From Epiperipatus broadwayi (taxonomy: Eukaryota; Onychophora; Udeonychophora; Euonychophora; Peripatidae): 64,000 nucleotides of DNA. The notes under the pieces were generated by a model. The model had not been told where the DNA came from and searched no databases. It was given only the letters and a program-made list of their open reading frames with translations. The stretch is taken from positions 1-64,000 of the forward strand of contig JAQFVV010000548.1 of NCBI GenBank assembly GCA_028023455.1. Direction: 5' to 3'. Of this stretch, positions 46,400 through 58,078 are shown in pieces. The translations under genes and the position numbers were made by a program. Position 1 is the first letter of the stretch. Each line of letters begins with the position of its first letter.

Positions 46400-46792
46400 T
46401 CATTTCAAACTCCACCTTCTCTTAATATCAAAAGAAGTCTTCATAAGATTGATAGCCTCAGAATCAAGAAGTTTTTTCATCAAAGTCTCCTTTATTTTCA
46501 TTTTTAACTCATTGTTTTCATAAAAAATAACCGAAGCATTGTTAAACAATATTCTGTGACCTATATTCAATTCATGAATATATAAAGCTGAGTTAAGATA
46601 CCTATGTTTAACTCTACTTATATGAACCTTAATCCTTTCATTAAGGCTAAACTTGCTTTGGCCTAGATAAAACTTACCACAACAACATGGAATCTTATAA
46701 ACAATACAAAAAATAGACCTACTATCAATAGACTGCTTTAAACCATTAAGTAATGAATTCAACTCAGAACTTTTCTTCCATGCAATTTTCAT
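46400..46792 (-). CDS. GIY-YIG endonuclease part of P1, minus copy
   Basis: 130 codons. The core is FCIVYKIPCCCGKFYLGQSK followed by SLNERIKVHISRVKHR, with the conserved Arg, and later NELKMKIKETLMKKLLDSEA carrying the conserved Glu-rich helix. This is the GIY-YIG nuclease fused to Penelope-type RTs. It is in phase with the RT frame upstream (46817-47386), separated by one in-frame TGA at about 46816-46818. Confidence 0.85.
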   Translation of the reverse strand: MKIAWKKSSELNSLLNGLKQSIDSRSIFCIVYKIPCCCGKFYLGQSKFSLNERIKVHISRVKHRYLNSALYIHELNIGHRILFNNASVIFYENNELKMKIKETLMKKLLDSEAINLMKTSFDIKRRWSLK

Positions 46793-46816
46793 TCCACCTA
46801 AGAAATGACTATTCTT

Positions 46817-47386
46817 TCAAACCAAATTATATGTTGAAGACTTAAATGAAAAAGACATATACTCATTATTCTTACCAACAAATTTCTTACCATCAAAATC
46901 ATTACTATAAACATTATTAAATACAACTTTTTTAATAAAATCATGATTGTAACCCAATTCTTCATATTCAACAGCAAATTGATTTCTTTGAATATCAGGA
47001 TTATTATTAAAATTATTAAGCCTTCTATTCCTACAACAAAAATTCAACAAAGAGATTTTATGCATAAAAGATTGATAGCTACCAGGCCTAATCATGTTCC
47101 TCAAATTCTTAGGTTTTATAAAATGACTACAAAGCAAAACATCATTAATCTTCTCAACACTTAAATCTAAAAACTTTAATTTTAAAAAGTCAAAAGTACC
47201 CCCCTCCTCAATAGTAAACTTAATACTAGAATCAAAAGCATTCAATCCACATAAAAACTCTTCTAATTTCTCTTTCTGAATAATAAACAAACAATGATCA
47301 ACATACCTAACAAATAATTTTATAGAATATGAAAACAGATTAATAACACTACACTTCAAATAATCAATATAGATAGCACACATCAA
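46817..47386 (-). CDS. Reverse transcriptase fragment of P1, minus copy
   Basis: 189 codons. Just before and at the start are GWVIGYVISPLMCAIYIDYL, the motif B region, then VRYVDHCLFIIQKEKLEEFL, where Penelope RTs have the YVDD box. Here the second aspartate is His, so the enzyme is catalytically damaged. IEEGGTFDFLKLKFLDLSV is motif D/E-like. The frame ends at a TGA before the endonuclease. N-terminal RT is missing. Confidence 0.85.
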   Translation of the reverse strand: MMCAIYIDYLKCSVINLFSYSIKLFVRYVDHCLFIIQKEKLEEFLCGLNAFDSSIKFTIEEGGTFDFLKLKFLDLSVEKINDVLLCSHFIKPKNLRNMIRPGSYQSFMHKISLLNFCCRNRRLNNFNNNPDIQRNQFAVEYEELGYNHDFIKKVVFNNVYSNDFDGKKFVGKNNEYMSFSFKSSTYNLV

Positions 47387-47434
47387 TGGAGAAATAACAT
47401 AACCAATAACCCAACCCTCTCTAATCTTTTGTGC

Positions 47435-48250
47435 ATAAAATGTTTTTGTTGAATTTTTGTTGTAGGAATAGAAGGCTTATAAATAATAATGCTGATATTA
47501 AATGAAGTCAATTTGCTGGTGAATATGTAGAATTGGGTTACAATCATGATTTTATTAAAAGTTGTATTTAATAATAATGTTTATAGTCATAATTTTGATG
47601 GTAAGAATTTTGATTGTAAGGATAATGAGTATATGTCATTCCCATTTAAGTCTTCAATATACAAATTGGTTTATAAGAATAGTCATTTGTTAGGTGGAAT
47701 GAAGGTTTCTTGGAAGAAAGGTTCTGATTTGAATTCATTACTTAATGGTTCAAAGCAGTCTATTGATAGTAGGTCTATTCCTGGTATTGTTTATAAGATT
47801 CCATGTAGTTGTGCTAAGTTTTATATAGGCCAGAGTAAGTTTAGCCTTAATGAAAGGATTAAGGTTCATATAAGTAGAGTTAAACACAGGTATCTTAACT
47901 CAGATTTATATATTCATAAATTGAATATAGATCATAGAATATTGTTTAACAATGCTTCAGTTATTTTTTATGAAAAGAATGAGTAAAAAAGGAGAATAAA
48001 AGAGACTTTGATGATAAAACTTCTTGATTCTGAGGCTATTAACCTTATGAAGACTTCTTTTGATATTAAGAGAAGTTGATGTTTGAAATGAATTATGGGA
48101 AGGTTTGTTTGTTTGTATATATATGTTAGTTCCTTTACTTTGATTTTCACTTCTGAAGGTATATTTGTAGTAGACGAACCATGGTTGTGTAAGGATTTTG
48201 GTAAAATTTTGGATTTAATCTAGTATTATATTGTTTTATGGTTTTGCATA
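47435..48250 (+). mobile_element. Penelope-like element P1, plus-strand copy (5' truncated)
   Basis: An opposed partial copy of the same family, starting within the RT C-terminus (GTTGTAGGAATAGAAGGCTT, which also occurs inverted near 47010-47040) and running through GIY-YIG to the shared non-coding end. Its last 90 bases match the inverse of 46205-46310. The (TA)n at 48248-48267 follows. Confidence 0.87.
47546..47986 (+). CDS. GIY-YIG endonuclease of P1, plus copy
   Basis: 146 codons with PGIVYKIPCSCAKFYIGQSK and LNERIKVHISRVKHRYLNSD. It lacks the stop that separates RT and endonuclease in the minus copy (a Tyr codon is read at that place). It ends with a TAA after FYEKNE, while homology to the family tail continues about 40 codons further (ETLMIKLLDSEAINLMK in a nearby phase), so it is slightly truncated. 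Confidence 0.85.
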   Translation: MILLKVVFNNNVYSHNFDGKNFDCKDNEYMSFPFKSSIYKLVYKNSHLLGGMKVSWKKGSDLNSLLNGSKQSIDSRSIPGIVYKIPCSCAKFYIGQSKFSLNERIKVHISRVKHRYLNSDLYIHKLNIDHRILFNNASVIFYEKNE

Positions 48251-48267
48251 TATATATATTATAACGA

Positions 48268-48395
48268 TCCAGAGAAAGAGAGAACTAACATAATCTACAC
48301 TACAGGGCACCATCTAGGCATTTGAACCTAGAAAAATTTATAAAGTAGGCAGATACGTAAGGCAAAAAAATTTTTTTTTTTTATATATTTTGATA
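48268..48395 (-). mobile_element. Possible SINE 3' part ending in CGTTATAA(TA)n
   Basis: Read on the minus strand, this has GGTTCAAATGCC, one base away from a Pol III B box, in a small hairpin (CTAGGTTCAAATGCCTAG). It then runs to CTCTGGATCGTTATAATATA, ending in a TA tract. The same end occurs at 28075 and 50429. No full tRNA head was found. Confidence 0.3.
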
Positions 48396-50428
48396 TCCAG
48401 TCATTAGCCCATTGTCACTAGCTCAGTGTAACAGCAGAGATTTATATTTTATATTAAATTCTTATCTAAGAATATATAAAGAAAAATAAAATAAGCCACT
48501 GCCAGTAATTATACACACAAACATTTATTTACGCACACATATATGTATATAATTTAACATTATTATTTTAGCATGTTTACTTTGACATTTAACATTATTT
48601 TTAACTTTTATTTTTAGATTTTAATTTACATTTTAATTTTTATACTATTATAAGTTCGCACAGATGGATTTATAAAAGTTTGTTTTATAATGTTGAATAT
48701 AGATTGGTTACATAGATTACACAGTCAAAAACATTTCAAAATAAACATAAACGATCAAAATACAAAATCATTGATACCATCAATTGCATAGGGAATACAA
48801 AAAACCCACTGGTATTCATCATAAGATATTGCAGTGACACCAATAACTTAAAAGACATCTGAATAAATACATTTTAGATACTTATTGTAAGGTATCATTA
48901 TTTACCGAATGTCTATATATTTTGATCAAATATGAAAACCAAAAACATAATTAACCGATAAATAATCCATGCAACTTCCATACCCAACTTAAATTTAATG
49001 CATTTTTATTTAGAGTGTCGAGTATGAATAGACTACATAGATTTGCATTTGAAAGAAAATATTCTATCCTTATTTAACCTTAGGCCAAAAGTTCACAGTC
49101 AAACTAATGTCAATTCATCTGATATATCATATAAAATATGGCAGCACAAAAGGTTAAGAGAAGAAATTGCCTCTCATCAGATAGGAATACTACATCTATC
49201 TCACAAGAAGAGCAAAAAAAAAAAACTCCATAGGAAAGGACTGCAGTAATTTTGCCGACTTACGAATTGCATCCCATAGGCCAAAAAGGAAGTGTGTGGT
49301 GGATAAAGCAATTCTGCTCATAGCAAACCTCATACTACATCTAATAATTACACCAATATATCCAATCCATTGAACTAATTCAACTATGAAACAAATAACC
49401 TAAGATTACCCTCCCCTAATATAACTTTACAAATTTATATAGCCGTTCATGCGGGACTTAAGTTTAACATTTATATAATTTAATTTTTCGCAAAACAAAA
49501 ATCATAAATCAAACTTAAAGAACAAAAAAAAAAATTAAATGGAAATGATTTTACAAAAAAGAAATACATCAAATAAAATTATAACTAATTAATAAATAAT
49601 TTAGTTTGGTCAGATAGGAATCTATTTCTATTTATTTTAAATATAGAAAAAGTTTATATTTTAAAGTTCTTAATGTTTTCAAATGTTCATTAACTATATA
49701 TTTCTTACTGTTTTGAAAAATGTCCATAGTCTCTGATTTTTTTGTAATGGAAGATGTTAATTCCCACAAAGTCATAAGGAGATCGGTGTGCAGTTAACTG
49801 TTGGTCCTTTATGTTTGATGGTATTTTTCCAGGCCTTGATGTCCTGTGGTCCACAATATTGGAAAACTATGTTTCATTTTTTTTTGAACAACTGAAGGAA
49901 TTGAAAGTGCATCTTTCAATCCCTTCTCCTCCAACCCTCTCCAACTTAACACATATCTGTTATCTTGTAATAACTAAATAATAATTTTCAAACTTTTCCT
50001 TTTATATTAATTTTAAGGATTCAATTGACATTACGTCATCGATGTGATAGTCTTTTCACTGAGATCCGATTCCATTGTTTTTCTCTTCTATATGACCATT
50101 GCTTATACATTTAAATGCCCAAGGCTAGTTTACATTTAACTAATTAAAACACTCATTTCCATTTCTGATTATTTAATGTGTTTTCCAAAATTAAAGATAT
50201 ATTTTTATCTCTAAATCTTTTTAAGTTTTTGCTTTTAAAATATTTTTTCTATTTTTAATAAAGTTTTATTTTAATAATTTTTTTTCATCTCTGCGATTTT
50301 ATATATATATAAGTTTAGTATAGAATTTTAATTTTCAATTTTTAATTCTTAAAAAGGAAGTTTTATTTGCGAACTTTTATTCTTTTCATGTTTACTAATA
50401 AAAAAAAACAATGTAATGTCATCGATGC
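48396..50428. other. AT-rich stretch without recognised genes
   Basis: The 68-codon frame at 49043-49249 (HLKENILSLFNLRPKV, KSKKKKLHRKGL) has no recognised family. The surrounding sequence gives no splice context that I can defend. No repeats of note were seen. Confidence 0.5.
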
Positions 50429-50665
50429 CCGTTATAATATATATATATATATAGAAACAAAGATTTTCATGGGTTGTTTAGATAAAAGAAATAATTTGCG
50501 GGTTCATCCGTATTAAAAAAATTTTAAATATTGATATTCCAACATTTTGATTTGGTCACACAAGTCATCCACTGGGTGATAAAATGTAGAAAGATGGTTG
50601 TAGAGTCACTACAATCACTGATTTGAATAAACATTAAAGTTCCAACAATAGCAAAAATGTTAAAT

Positions 50666-50917
50666 TTAAGAATGTTTTTTTAAAAAAATATTTCCAAATA
50701 AGAGGAAGTTTGCATGTATCATCTCGCTTATTGATACAATCTGGCCTTTTAAGTATCTCAATGGTTTCTCTAATTTTGCACTGGTAGAAATTATCACATC
50801 TGGATATGATCCTGTTCTAGAAAAATCAATTTTATGAGCTGAATCTATAGTATGGAATGAGAGTGCTGATGATGATGAGTTTTGTCTAATAGCATTAGCA
50901 TGCAAACACTGATGCAA
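50666..50917 (-). pseudogene. GIY-YIG C-terminal half of P2, minus arm
   Basis: An 83-codon frame with HANAIRQNSSSSALSFHTID and SAHKIDFS, like the ALxxH...HxIDF block after the GIY-YIG core in Penelope endonucleases. The core itself, HGVYQISCKNCKAFYIGM, lies just upstream (about 50980-50925) in another phase, so a frameshift separates them. Further upstream, VPYVKVTTNSIGCILKRYN (about 51125-51060) is the usual linker between RT and endonuclease. Confidence 0.75.
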
Positions 50918-51439
50918 TGATTACCCATACCTATGTAAAAAGCTTTACAATTTTTACATGAGATTTGATAAACACCATGAGATTCAAGAGGGATTGAATC
51001 CTTAGGCTTGATTATTATATTGCTGATTTTTTGATGAGTAGAAAATTCTGTATCTATATTATATCTTTTTAATATACATCCAATACTGTTTGTAGTTACT
51101 TTTACATATGGAACACAGATCCTAATAGCTGATTCATCATCTTTTTGTTTCCTATTTTGTCTATTTTGGGTTTGAAATAAGGCTTTTTTTTATAAATTTA
51201 TAATTATAACTATTTGCTAATAAAACACTATTAATATGTTTTATTTCTTCTTTCAGACATGAATTATCTGAAAGATTAATTGCTCTATTTAAAAGAGTTA
51301 CATAGAACAATTAACCTTTCAGATAAGTCACTTCTGAAAGAAGAAATAAATCATATTAATACTGTTTTATTAGCAAATAGTTATAATTATAAATTTATAT
51401 AAAAAATCCTTATTTCAAGCCCAAAATGAATAAAATAGG

Positions 51440-51930
51440 AAACAAAAAGATGATAAATCAGCTATTAGGATTTGTGTTCCATATGTAAAAGTAACTACAG
51501 ACAGTATTGAACGTATATTAAAATGCTATAATATAGATACAGCATTTTCTACTCCTCAAAAAATCAGCAATATAATAACCAAGCCAAAGGATTCAATCCC
51601 TCTTGAATCTCATGGTGTTTATCAAATATCATGTAAAAATTGTAAAGCTTTTTACATAGGTATGAGTAATCTTGCATCAGTGTTAGCATGCTAATGCACT
51701 TAAACAACACTCATCATCAGCAGCACTGTCACTCCATACTATAGATTCAGCTCATAAATTGATTTTTCTAGTAACAGGATCATATCCAGATGTGACAATC
51801 TCTATCAGTGCAAAATTAGAGAACCCATTGAGATACTTAAAAGGTCAGATTGTATCAATAATGGAGATGATACATGCAAACATCCTTCTATTTGGAAATA
51901 TTTTTTTAAAAAAATATTCTTAAATTTAAC
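51440..51930 (+). pseudogene. GIY-YIG region of P2, plus arm
   Basis: The inverse arm reads GVYQISCKNCKAFYIGMS near 51617-51670, then runs out of frame at a stop (TAATGCACTT) near 51693. A copy of the C-terminal half follows in another phase. It is the partner of the minus arm with independent mutations. Confidence 0.72.
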
Positions 51931-52118
51931 ATTTTTCCTATTGGTGGAACTTTAATGTTTATTCAAATCAGTGATTGTAGCGCCTCTACAACCATCTTTC
52001 TACCTTTTATCACCCAGTGGATGACTTGTGTGACCAAGTCGAAACATCCGGAATACCAATATTAAATTTTTTTTAACACAGATGAACCCGCAAAATATGT
52101 TATATATATATATAACTT

Positions 52119-54060
52119 AAAGTTTTTATCTGGGATAGAAGCAATCTCATGTTTAATAAATAATTAGTGACACCCATTAGTGTATTTTTCTAAAGTGGAT
52201 TAAATAAGTTCGATACTTGTGATCAAAATGTAACAATTTACTATTGATAAATACTAAACGTCTGTAAAAGATATTATACATGGACAAAAAATGAAGGTGA
52301 ATTATTTTATTTATGTGTTAAAATTAAAAAAAAAGTTTATATATATATATATATAGTAACTTTAATGTAAAATTTTAATATAAGATAGAGATAATCTCTA
52401 ATTTAATATATAATTTGTAATAATCATTCCTATATTTATATAAAGTGGATTATGTCAAAGCTGTGGATTAAGTAAGTTTGACACTTGAAAATCAAAATAT
52501 AACAATTTACCATTTATAAATACTGAACTTACAATAAATATATATGTAAGTAATTGTGTTCTGGGCCAACTGATGAGTACTGGTTCAGTACAAAATACAT
52601 GTTGGGGGTTATTTATTTTTATAATGTCTTTGCTTATGTGTTTCAAGAATGTGGGATAGTGGGAGGTTATTAAGATCATCTATAACTTAAGTTCTTATAT
52701 AATTTAAATTCAGACAGATATTTTTGCAAATATGGAGATTTAGAGAAATTACATTATCTCTTCAGATACTAGAATCTAGCTGCATATAATTGATTAAATA
52801 ATTTCATGCATTATGAGAATAACAAAGGAATTAGAGATATGTCCATGCAATACCTATAAACATATGTTTAGTAGTGGCATTTTTAGATAACTAACACTTA
52901 CTATTGACATCCATACTGTAGCCAACATTAGCTTTTTTATTTAGGAGTTTAATTAAAAATAGAAAGATTTCAAATGATTTCTCTTTCATTTGTAAGCCAA
53001 ATTCTTTTATTATACTTTTTTATATTTATAAGTAAACTCTTAATAAAAAAAGTAGTCATTGGCTACAAGAGTATATGTTTTAATTTATGGTTGTCAACTA
53101 CATTTCATAATTATTTAACATAACAACTGCTAAACATATATGTCTACTTTTTATATGCAAATATTATTTCTTTATTTAAATATTGGTAGATCAATAACTG
53201 AATATATACATGGATAGATAGATTGAAATAAAGTCATACAGAGAACTACATATACGTATCTTAGTAAGATATAAATACATATTTATAAATAGATCTTAGT
53301 AAGATTTAAAGATATATGTGTAATATATTAATATATATATATAAATAGATTCATGTCCTTTGTTTTAGATGATTACCCCATGACATCTTTTTTTAAACGT
53401 TCAGAAAGACAAGTGTTCACTATTATTTATGTGATAATAACGTCAACAAGGTCCTGTAATTTGCAAAAAAAAATATTCAAGTAATTAAAAAAATGGAAAA
53501 ATAATAAACAGTTAATGAAGTCATTGTTTTATCATGAAATAGTATGTACTTTTCTTTATATGTGTACACTTGCATATATAAAGAGATTAAGTATTTTTTT
53601 TTTTCTTTATAGCTAATTGGTAGAAAAAATCACTAAACTCAAATGTACTGACATAGATAAAAAAAAAAGTAAATGTAAAAAATCTTTAAGTCTATTAAAT
53701 ATTTTCGTTTGATGTTTGTCTTATTGTTTATTGGATATTAAGAAAAAAAATAGTCTCAACAATTTATAAATATGAAAAAAATAATATTATTATATAACCA
53801 CTATAATAATTGAAAAAACAATTGGCAATAAATAATTAAAAAAAAGTGTCTATAATAGTTTCATAAAAAGTTTTTATTTAATAGAAATTAGCATCGATTG
53901 TTTTAAAAATATTTAAAAAAACTGAAAGTTTTCTCGTTCTTTCTTTTTATAGGTAAGTTTCCTTTCTTCTTAATTTTAAATCAGTTAAATATTAAATTGA
54001 AATATATTCACGTTTACCACACATCTAATGTATGTTTATTTATATATTTGTTAAAAAAAT
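52119..54060. other. AT-rich stretch without recognised genes
   Basis: It contains a loose duplicate of about 250 bp: 52180-52330 and 52440-52540 share AAGT(T/G)CGAC/TTGACACTTG..ATCAAAA(T)GTAACAATTTAC and AATACTGAAC/AATACTAAAC. The latter words also resemble those near 45117-45130. No gene was found. Confidence 0.5.
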
Positions 54061-54067
54061 CTACACT

Positions 54068-54140
54068 ATTATTATTATTATTATCATCATCATCATCATC
54101 ATTATTATTATCATTGTTATTATTATTATTATTATTATAT
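54068..54140. repeat. (ATT)n/(ATC)n trinucleotide repeat
   Basis: A compound repeat: ATT units, then six or so ATC units, then ATT units again. Confidence 0.93.
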
Positions 54141-55237
54141 TAACGCAATAATATATAATCATATTTTTTTTGAAATATCTGATTTTGAAAGGAAAATAAC
54201 TATCTCAGATTAAGTTATGTAACATCAAAAATACAAATAAAGGAAGAATGGTACCACTCTCTCCTCAAGCTCTGTTGTACAAGGTGCATAACTTTTAACT
54301 ATAAGTAACTACTGAAATTATAAACTTTCTGAACACAGTTTATATCATAGCATTTTCATTTTGTTTTAAAATTAAAACAAAATCCATTTAAATTTGATTA
54401 TCTTTTTTTTATATAAAGATATAATCTGACAAGTGACATAGATTAAGTTAAATTTTCAATAGACCAGCAGCATTATTCAGAATGTTTAATTATTAATTAT
54501 TTGAATTATTTAAGAAATTTTTATATGAGAAAGATTATTCATTTAAAGGTGAAACCATGGTCATCATGAAGAAAATGTGGTAAACTTTGATTTTTCTAGT
54601 GTATATAGAGGATATCATATCATAAAGATAAAAATTTGATGAAGTGTTAGAAGAAAACACAAATAACGACTGATACTGATGCTACAAATTAATATAGTAT
54701 AGATGAAGATTCTGCTTAATTAATTAAAATTATAAACAAATGAATTAATACATAGTGGTGATGAAAATGACCCCAATAAATAAAATAGAAATAAACAATA
54801 CTGCCAGTTAAAGATTCAGATGAGAGTAATGGTGATTTAATTTTAGTAGGTATGCTATAGATGTGAATTCTAAATTATTAGTTAAAGAGCAGGTTGGTAG
54901 AATTTTCAAGATGTAGTGAATTAAGCAAATATGGATTAAAGGAAATGTTGGAACATGATGTAAATGCCAACCCATGATAGTGAGATAAACACAGATAAGT
55001 ACACAGAATTGTTTGATGAGTCTTTGGAAGCTTTTTATTTACACTCAAGGGAAATATTGATTTGGAAAAAAAATGAAAGGAGAAGATGAACATACTAGAT
55101 GTCAACCAATAGAGACTGAGATTAGTCCTATAAAGGTTTATATGTGGAGGACAATAATTTGGAAAATGATGTGAATAAAGAAATTTTGTTTAAGCAAGAA
55201 TTAAAAAGTAGTGGAAAATACAATAATAATAAACTAA

Positions 55238-55495
55238 ATGAGGGAGACCTCACAAAATATTCCAGAAAATTTCAACTGTGACAAAATAATGAAGTTAGAA
55301 AATAATAAAAAAACTTTTTGGGATGTAAAAGAAATACCTGATAAAGCAGCTTATACACATTTAATTAAAATTAAAAAGCTTCAGAGTCTGGAAGATTATA
55401 AATTTAGAATTACAGAAGAAAAAGACAAAATTGATAGTGCCCATTGTAACAATCAACATTATAATTATTGTGAAAATCATAACAAGAAGCCATAA
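55238..55495 (+). CDS. 85-codon charged ORF, unknown
   Basis: It encodes a Lys/Glu/Asn-rich protein (for example KKTFWDVKEIPDKAAYTHLI and KLQSLEDYKFRITEEKDKID). The sequence around it, roughly 54600-55700, has a similar hydrophilic composition in broken frames with many stops, as in a decayed gene or transposon protein. I recognise no domain. The stretch is less AT-repetitive than its surroundings, which is why it is listed. Confidence 0.3.
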   Translation: MRETSQNIPENFNCDKIMKLENNKKTFWDVKEIPDKAAYTHLIKIKKLQSLEDYKFRITEEKDKIDSAHCNNQHYNYCENHNKKP

Positions 55496-55499
55496 AACA

Positions 55500-56391
55500 A
55501 ACTTAGCAGAATATATAACTTTCATAAAGTGAGTTCCCCAAATTTGAAAGAGGATATATCATACCAATCTATCAAAATTAACAAAGCATCCAAGAGAAGG
55601 TCTTTAGATAATTGCAAGGCGTGGCAGAAGAAAATTAATAAAACCAATACCCTACCATCTAAAAAACAATAAATCAAAGTTCATATACCTTTAAGTTTGC
55701 ATGATGATAAAATGGATTTTATGGAAAGTTTTTTTTCTAATAGAGTCTAATACATTTAAAGAACAGCCTTTTCAAGCTATTGTGCATGCACTTTTTACAA
55801 GTGTTAATAATAAATGAAAACTTTCACTCCCAACATGAGATATAGTATTTATGAAAGAACAAAATGAATCCACTTGTTCTTTCCAACCCAAATGCTTACA
55901 TATGGGCAAATCTTAAATACTGGAAGTGAAAGCATGAGGATAGACCACTCACTTTAAATTACTGTTTATAATATCTGAATGAATGACATTGACAAAATTA
56001 TCTGGAATTTACTAAACGTCACTCTGAAATGAAACTTAAACATATGTAAATAAGCAATTATTAATAATTGCTTATTTAAATAGAGTCTAAATAAAAAAAG
56101 AGGCAGAAATATGGGATGTCAAAAAATGGAGTTACGGAATACGAGTATACATTGGGAATATGAATATAAATTAGTGTTTGATTTAGTACACATATAGAAA
56201 ATTTACTTAAATAATAAATGTAATACTGCTCAATGAAATATAAATGGGTTTATAAGTAATCATTAAAAATCAGTCAATACTTAGACAATTCCAATATCAA
56301 TAACCATCAACAATTTCAACCTGTTGTCAAAAGGAGGTAGCCTTGTCAATAGGTTGAGATTGTTGATTATTATTAGGGTTATCAAAGAATG

Positions 56392-56429
<38 letters not shown>

Positions 56430-56780
56430 TCTAAATAATACATGAACAATTTAAAAGTATTGCAGTTTGTAATGTTATAATTGACTATTTATTAGTCTGT
56501 ATTACAGTGACATGTTTATTTCATGTTTAAAGAGGTTTATTTAAACTTCATTGTATCAATATTTCATATTTCTGTAGTCAAATTGCAATTTTTAAGTGCC
56601 CATATATATACAATGGACCATTAGTAAGAATGGATTTCCATTCTTGCTATTAAAATGTGAGAAGGTTGCCTTGACAGCAGTGAGAAATATTGATTACTAT
56701 CTTTACTGTGAATGTTTAGATGGTTACTGGTTAGTATCTAATTATATATATATATATAAATCTAACATTCTTAGATAATC

Positions 56781-56873
<93 letters not shown>

Positions 56874-57218
56874 TTGACTCCATATGTTGAAATTTGAAAT
56901 GAATATTTTCATTTTAGTAGTTTGCAAAAAAAAAAAAGAAAGAAAGAAAAGAGTAACTATTTTTTATAACTATATAAAAGATAGAAGAAGCAGCTAAAGG
57001 TTACCAAATAAAGCTTTTATAATATTTTTAGTTAACTTCTGCAAATACATATGTACATATATATAAATTATTTAAAAATCAATGAATATTAATGTGTAGC
57101 AATCAATCTGATTGTTTGCTGTGTGTTAATACACCTTGGCTGTAGTTTTAACTTCATTTATACAACAGAGTTCCCATTTACAAAATAATTTACATGTGAA
57201 AAATATTTCATTTAAACA
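55500..57218. other. AT-rich stretch with TA tracts and a short palindrome
   Basis: TA runs are at 56396-56426 and 56784-56869. A short inverted repeat (CAACAATTTCAACCTGTTG and AATAGGTTGAGATTGTTGA) lies at 56308-56368. Small tandem repeats of AAGA are near 56937. No gene is supported. Confidence 0.6.
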
Positions 57219-57229
57219 CACACACACAC

Positions 57230-57263
<34 letters not shown>

Positions 57264-57841
57264 AATAATATTATGATTCAATGTCTGTATTTTTAAAGCA
57301 ATATACGTAATTATATAACTGAATATTTGTAAATACAATAACTAAATAATTAAAAAAAATTTATCCACTTAGGAGCACTTTCGATTATCCCAGTAATCTG
57401 TGTCAACTAAAGCTTTGAAGTGCTAACTTTCCCACAATTCCGTGATCTTAATGTTTGCTGCTTGCCTGTTAATTAAGTCATGTTTATATATGTATATTAG
57501 CAATGCTTCCTTTATTTGTCTTTTATTGTTATTTTTTTACGACCATAATAAATCATGCAGTTATGGTTTTGACTTCAATTTAACAGTGTAAAAATATTGC
57601 AAATTAAAAAATAACAATAAAAAAAAATAAAGGAAGCTATGCTAATATACAAATACAAACACGACTTAATTAACAGGCAAGCAGCAAACCTTAAGATCAC
57701 GGAATTGTGGGAAAGTTAGCATTTCAAAGCTTTAGTTGACACAGATTACTGGGATAATCAAAAGTGCTTTTAAGTGGATTAAATTTTTTTAATTATTTAG
57801 TTACTGTATTTACAAATATTCAGTTATATAATTACACGCAG

Positions 57842-57870
<29 letters not shown>
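57219..57870. mobile_element. Foldback element with CA/TA/TG repeats at its ends
   Basis: The left arm is about 57299-57530 and the right arm about 57592-57840. Shared words are TGTCAACTAAAGCTTTGAA, CCACAATTCCGTGATCTTAA and GCTTGCCTGTTAATTAAGTC, returning inverted with few mismatches. The left end is a (CA)n(TA)n(TG)n tract (57219-57263), which is itself palindromic, and the right end is (CA)n(TA)n (57841-57870). It encodes nothing. Confidence 0.88.
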
Positions 57871-57872
<2 letters not shown>

Positions 57873-58078
57873 CATGGTATAGAAATTTAGTTTAAATTTT
57901 ATTTAAATAGTTTTTTTTTTTTGATAAAAAAGAGTGAATGTTTTTTAAATTTATTTTTAAAGAAATTAATCCTTCTTAAAATATATTTTAAAGAAATGTT
58001 TGATCAATTACTAGATTAAAAGATAAAATCATTTATTTTAGGGAATGTTAATTAAAGGATTAATGAAAATTACACAGA

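Larger units (their letters stand above)
46183..47430 (-). mobile_element. Penelope-like element P1, minus-strand copy (5' truncated)
   Basis: It contains the end of a Penelope-type RT and a GIY-YIG endonuclease, followed by a non-coding end (46183-46380) with AAGGATTTTGGTAAAATTTT on the minus strand. The copy begins abruptly near 47430 within the RT and meets an opposed copy. The outer end is next to (TA)n. Inverted partial copies are typical of this superfamily. Confidence 0.87.
50430..52118. mobile_element. Penelope-like element P2, head-to-head inverted pair between TA runs
   Basis: A near-palindrome of about 1.65 kb. The left arm runs from about 50480 to 51290 and the right arm from about 51300 to 52105. 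Outer words TTTGCGGGTTCATC and GATGAACCCGCAAA, and inner words TTATTTCTTCTTTCAGA and CTGAAAGAAGAAATAA, are inverse of each other. Both outer ends lie in (TA)n (50438-50452 and 52100-52114). Each arm encodes decayed GIY-YIG endonuclease and the linker before it. Confidence 0.88.
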
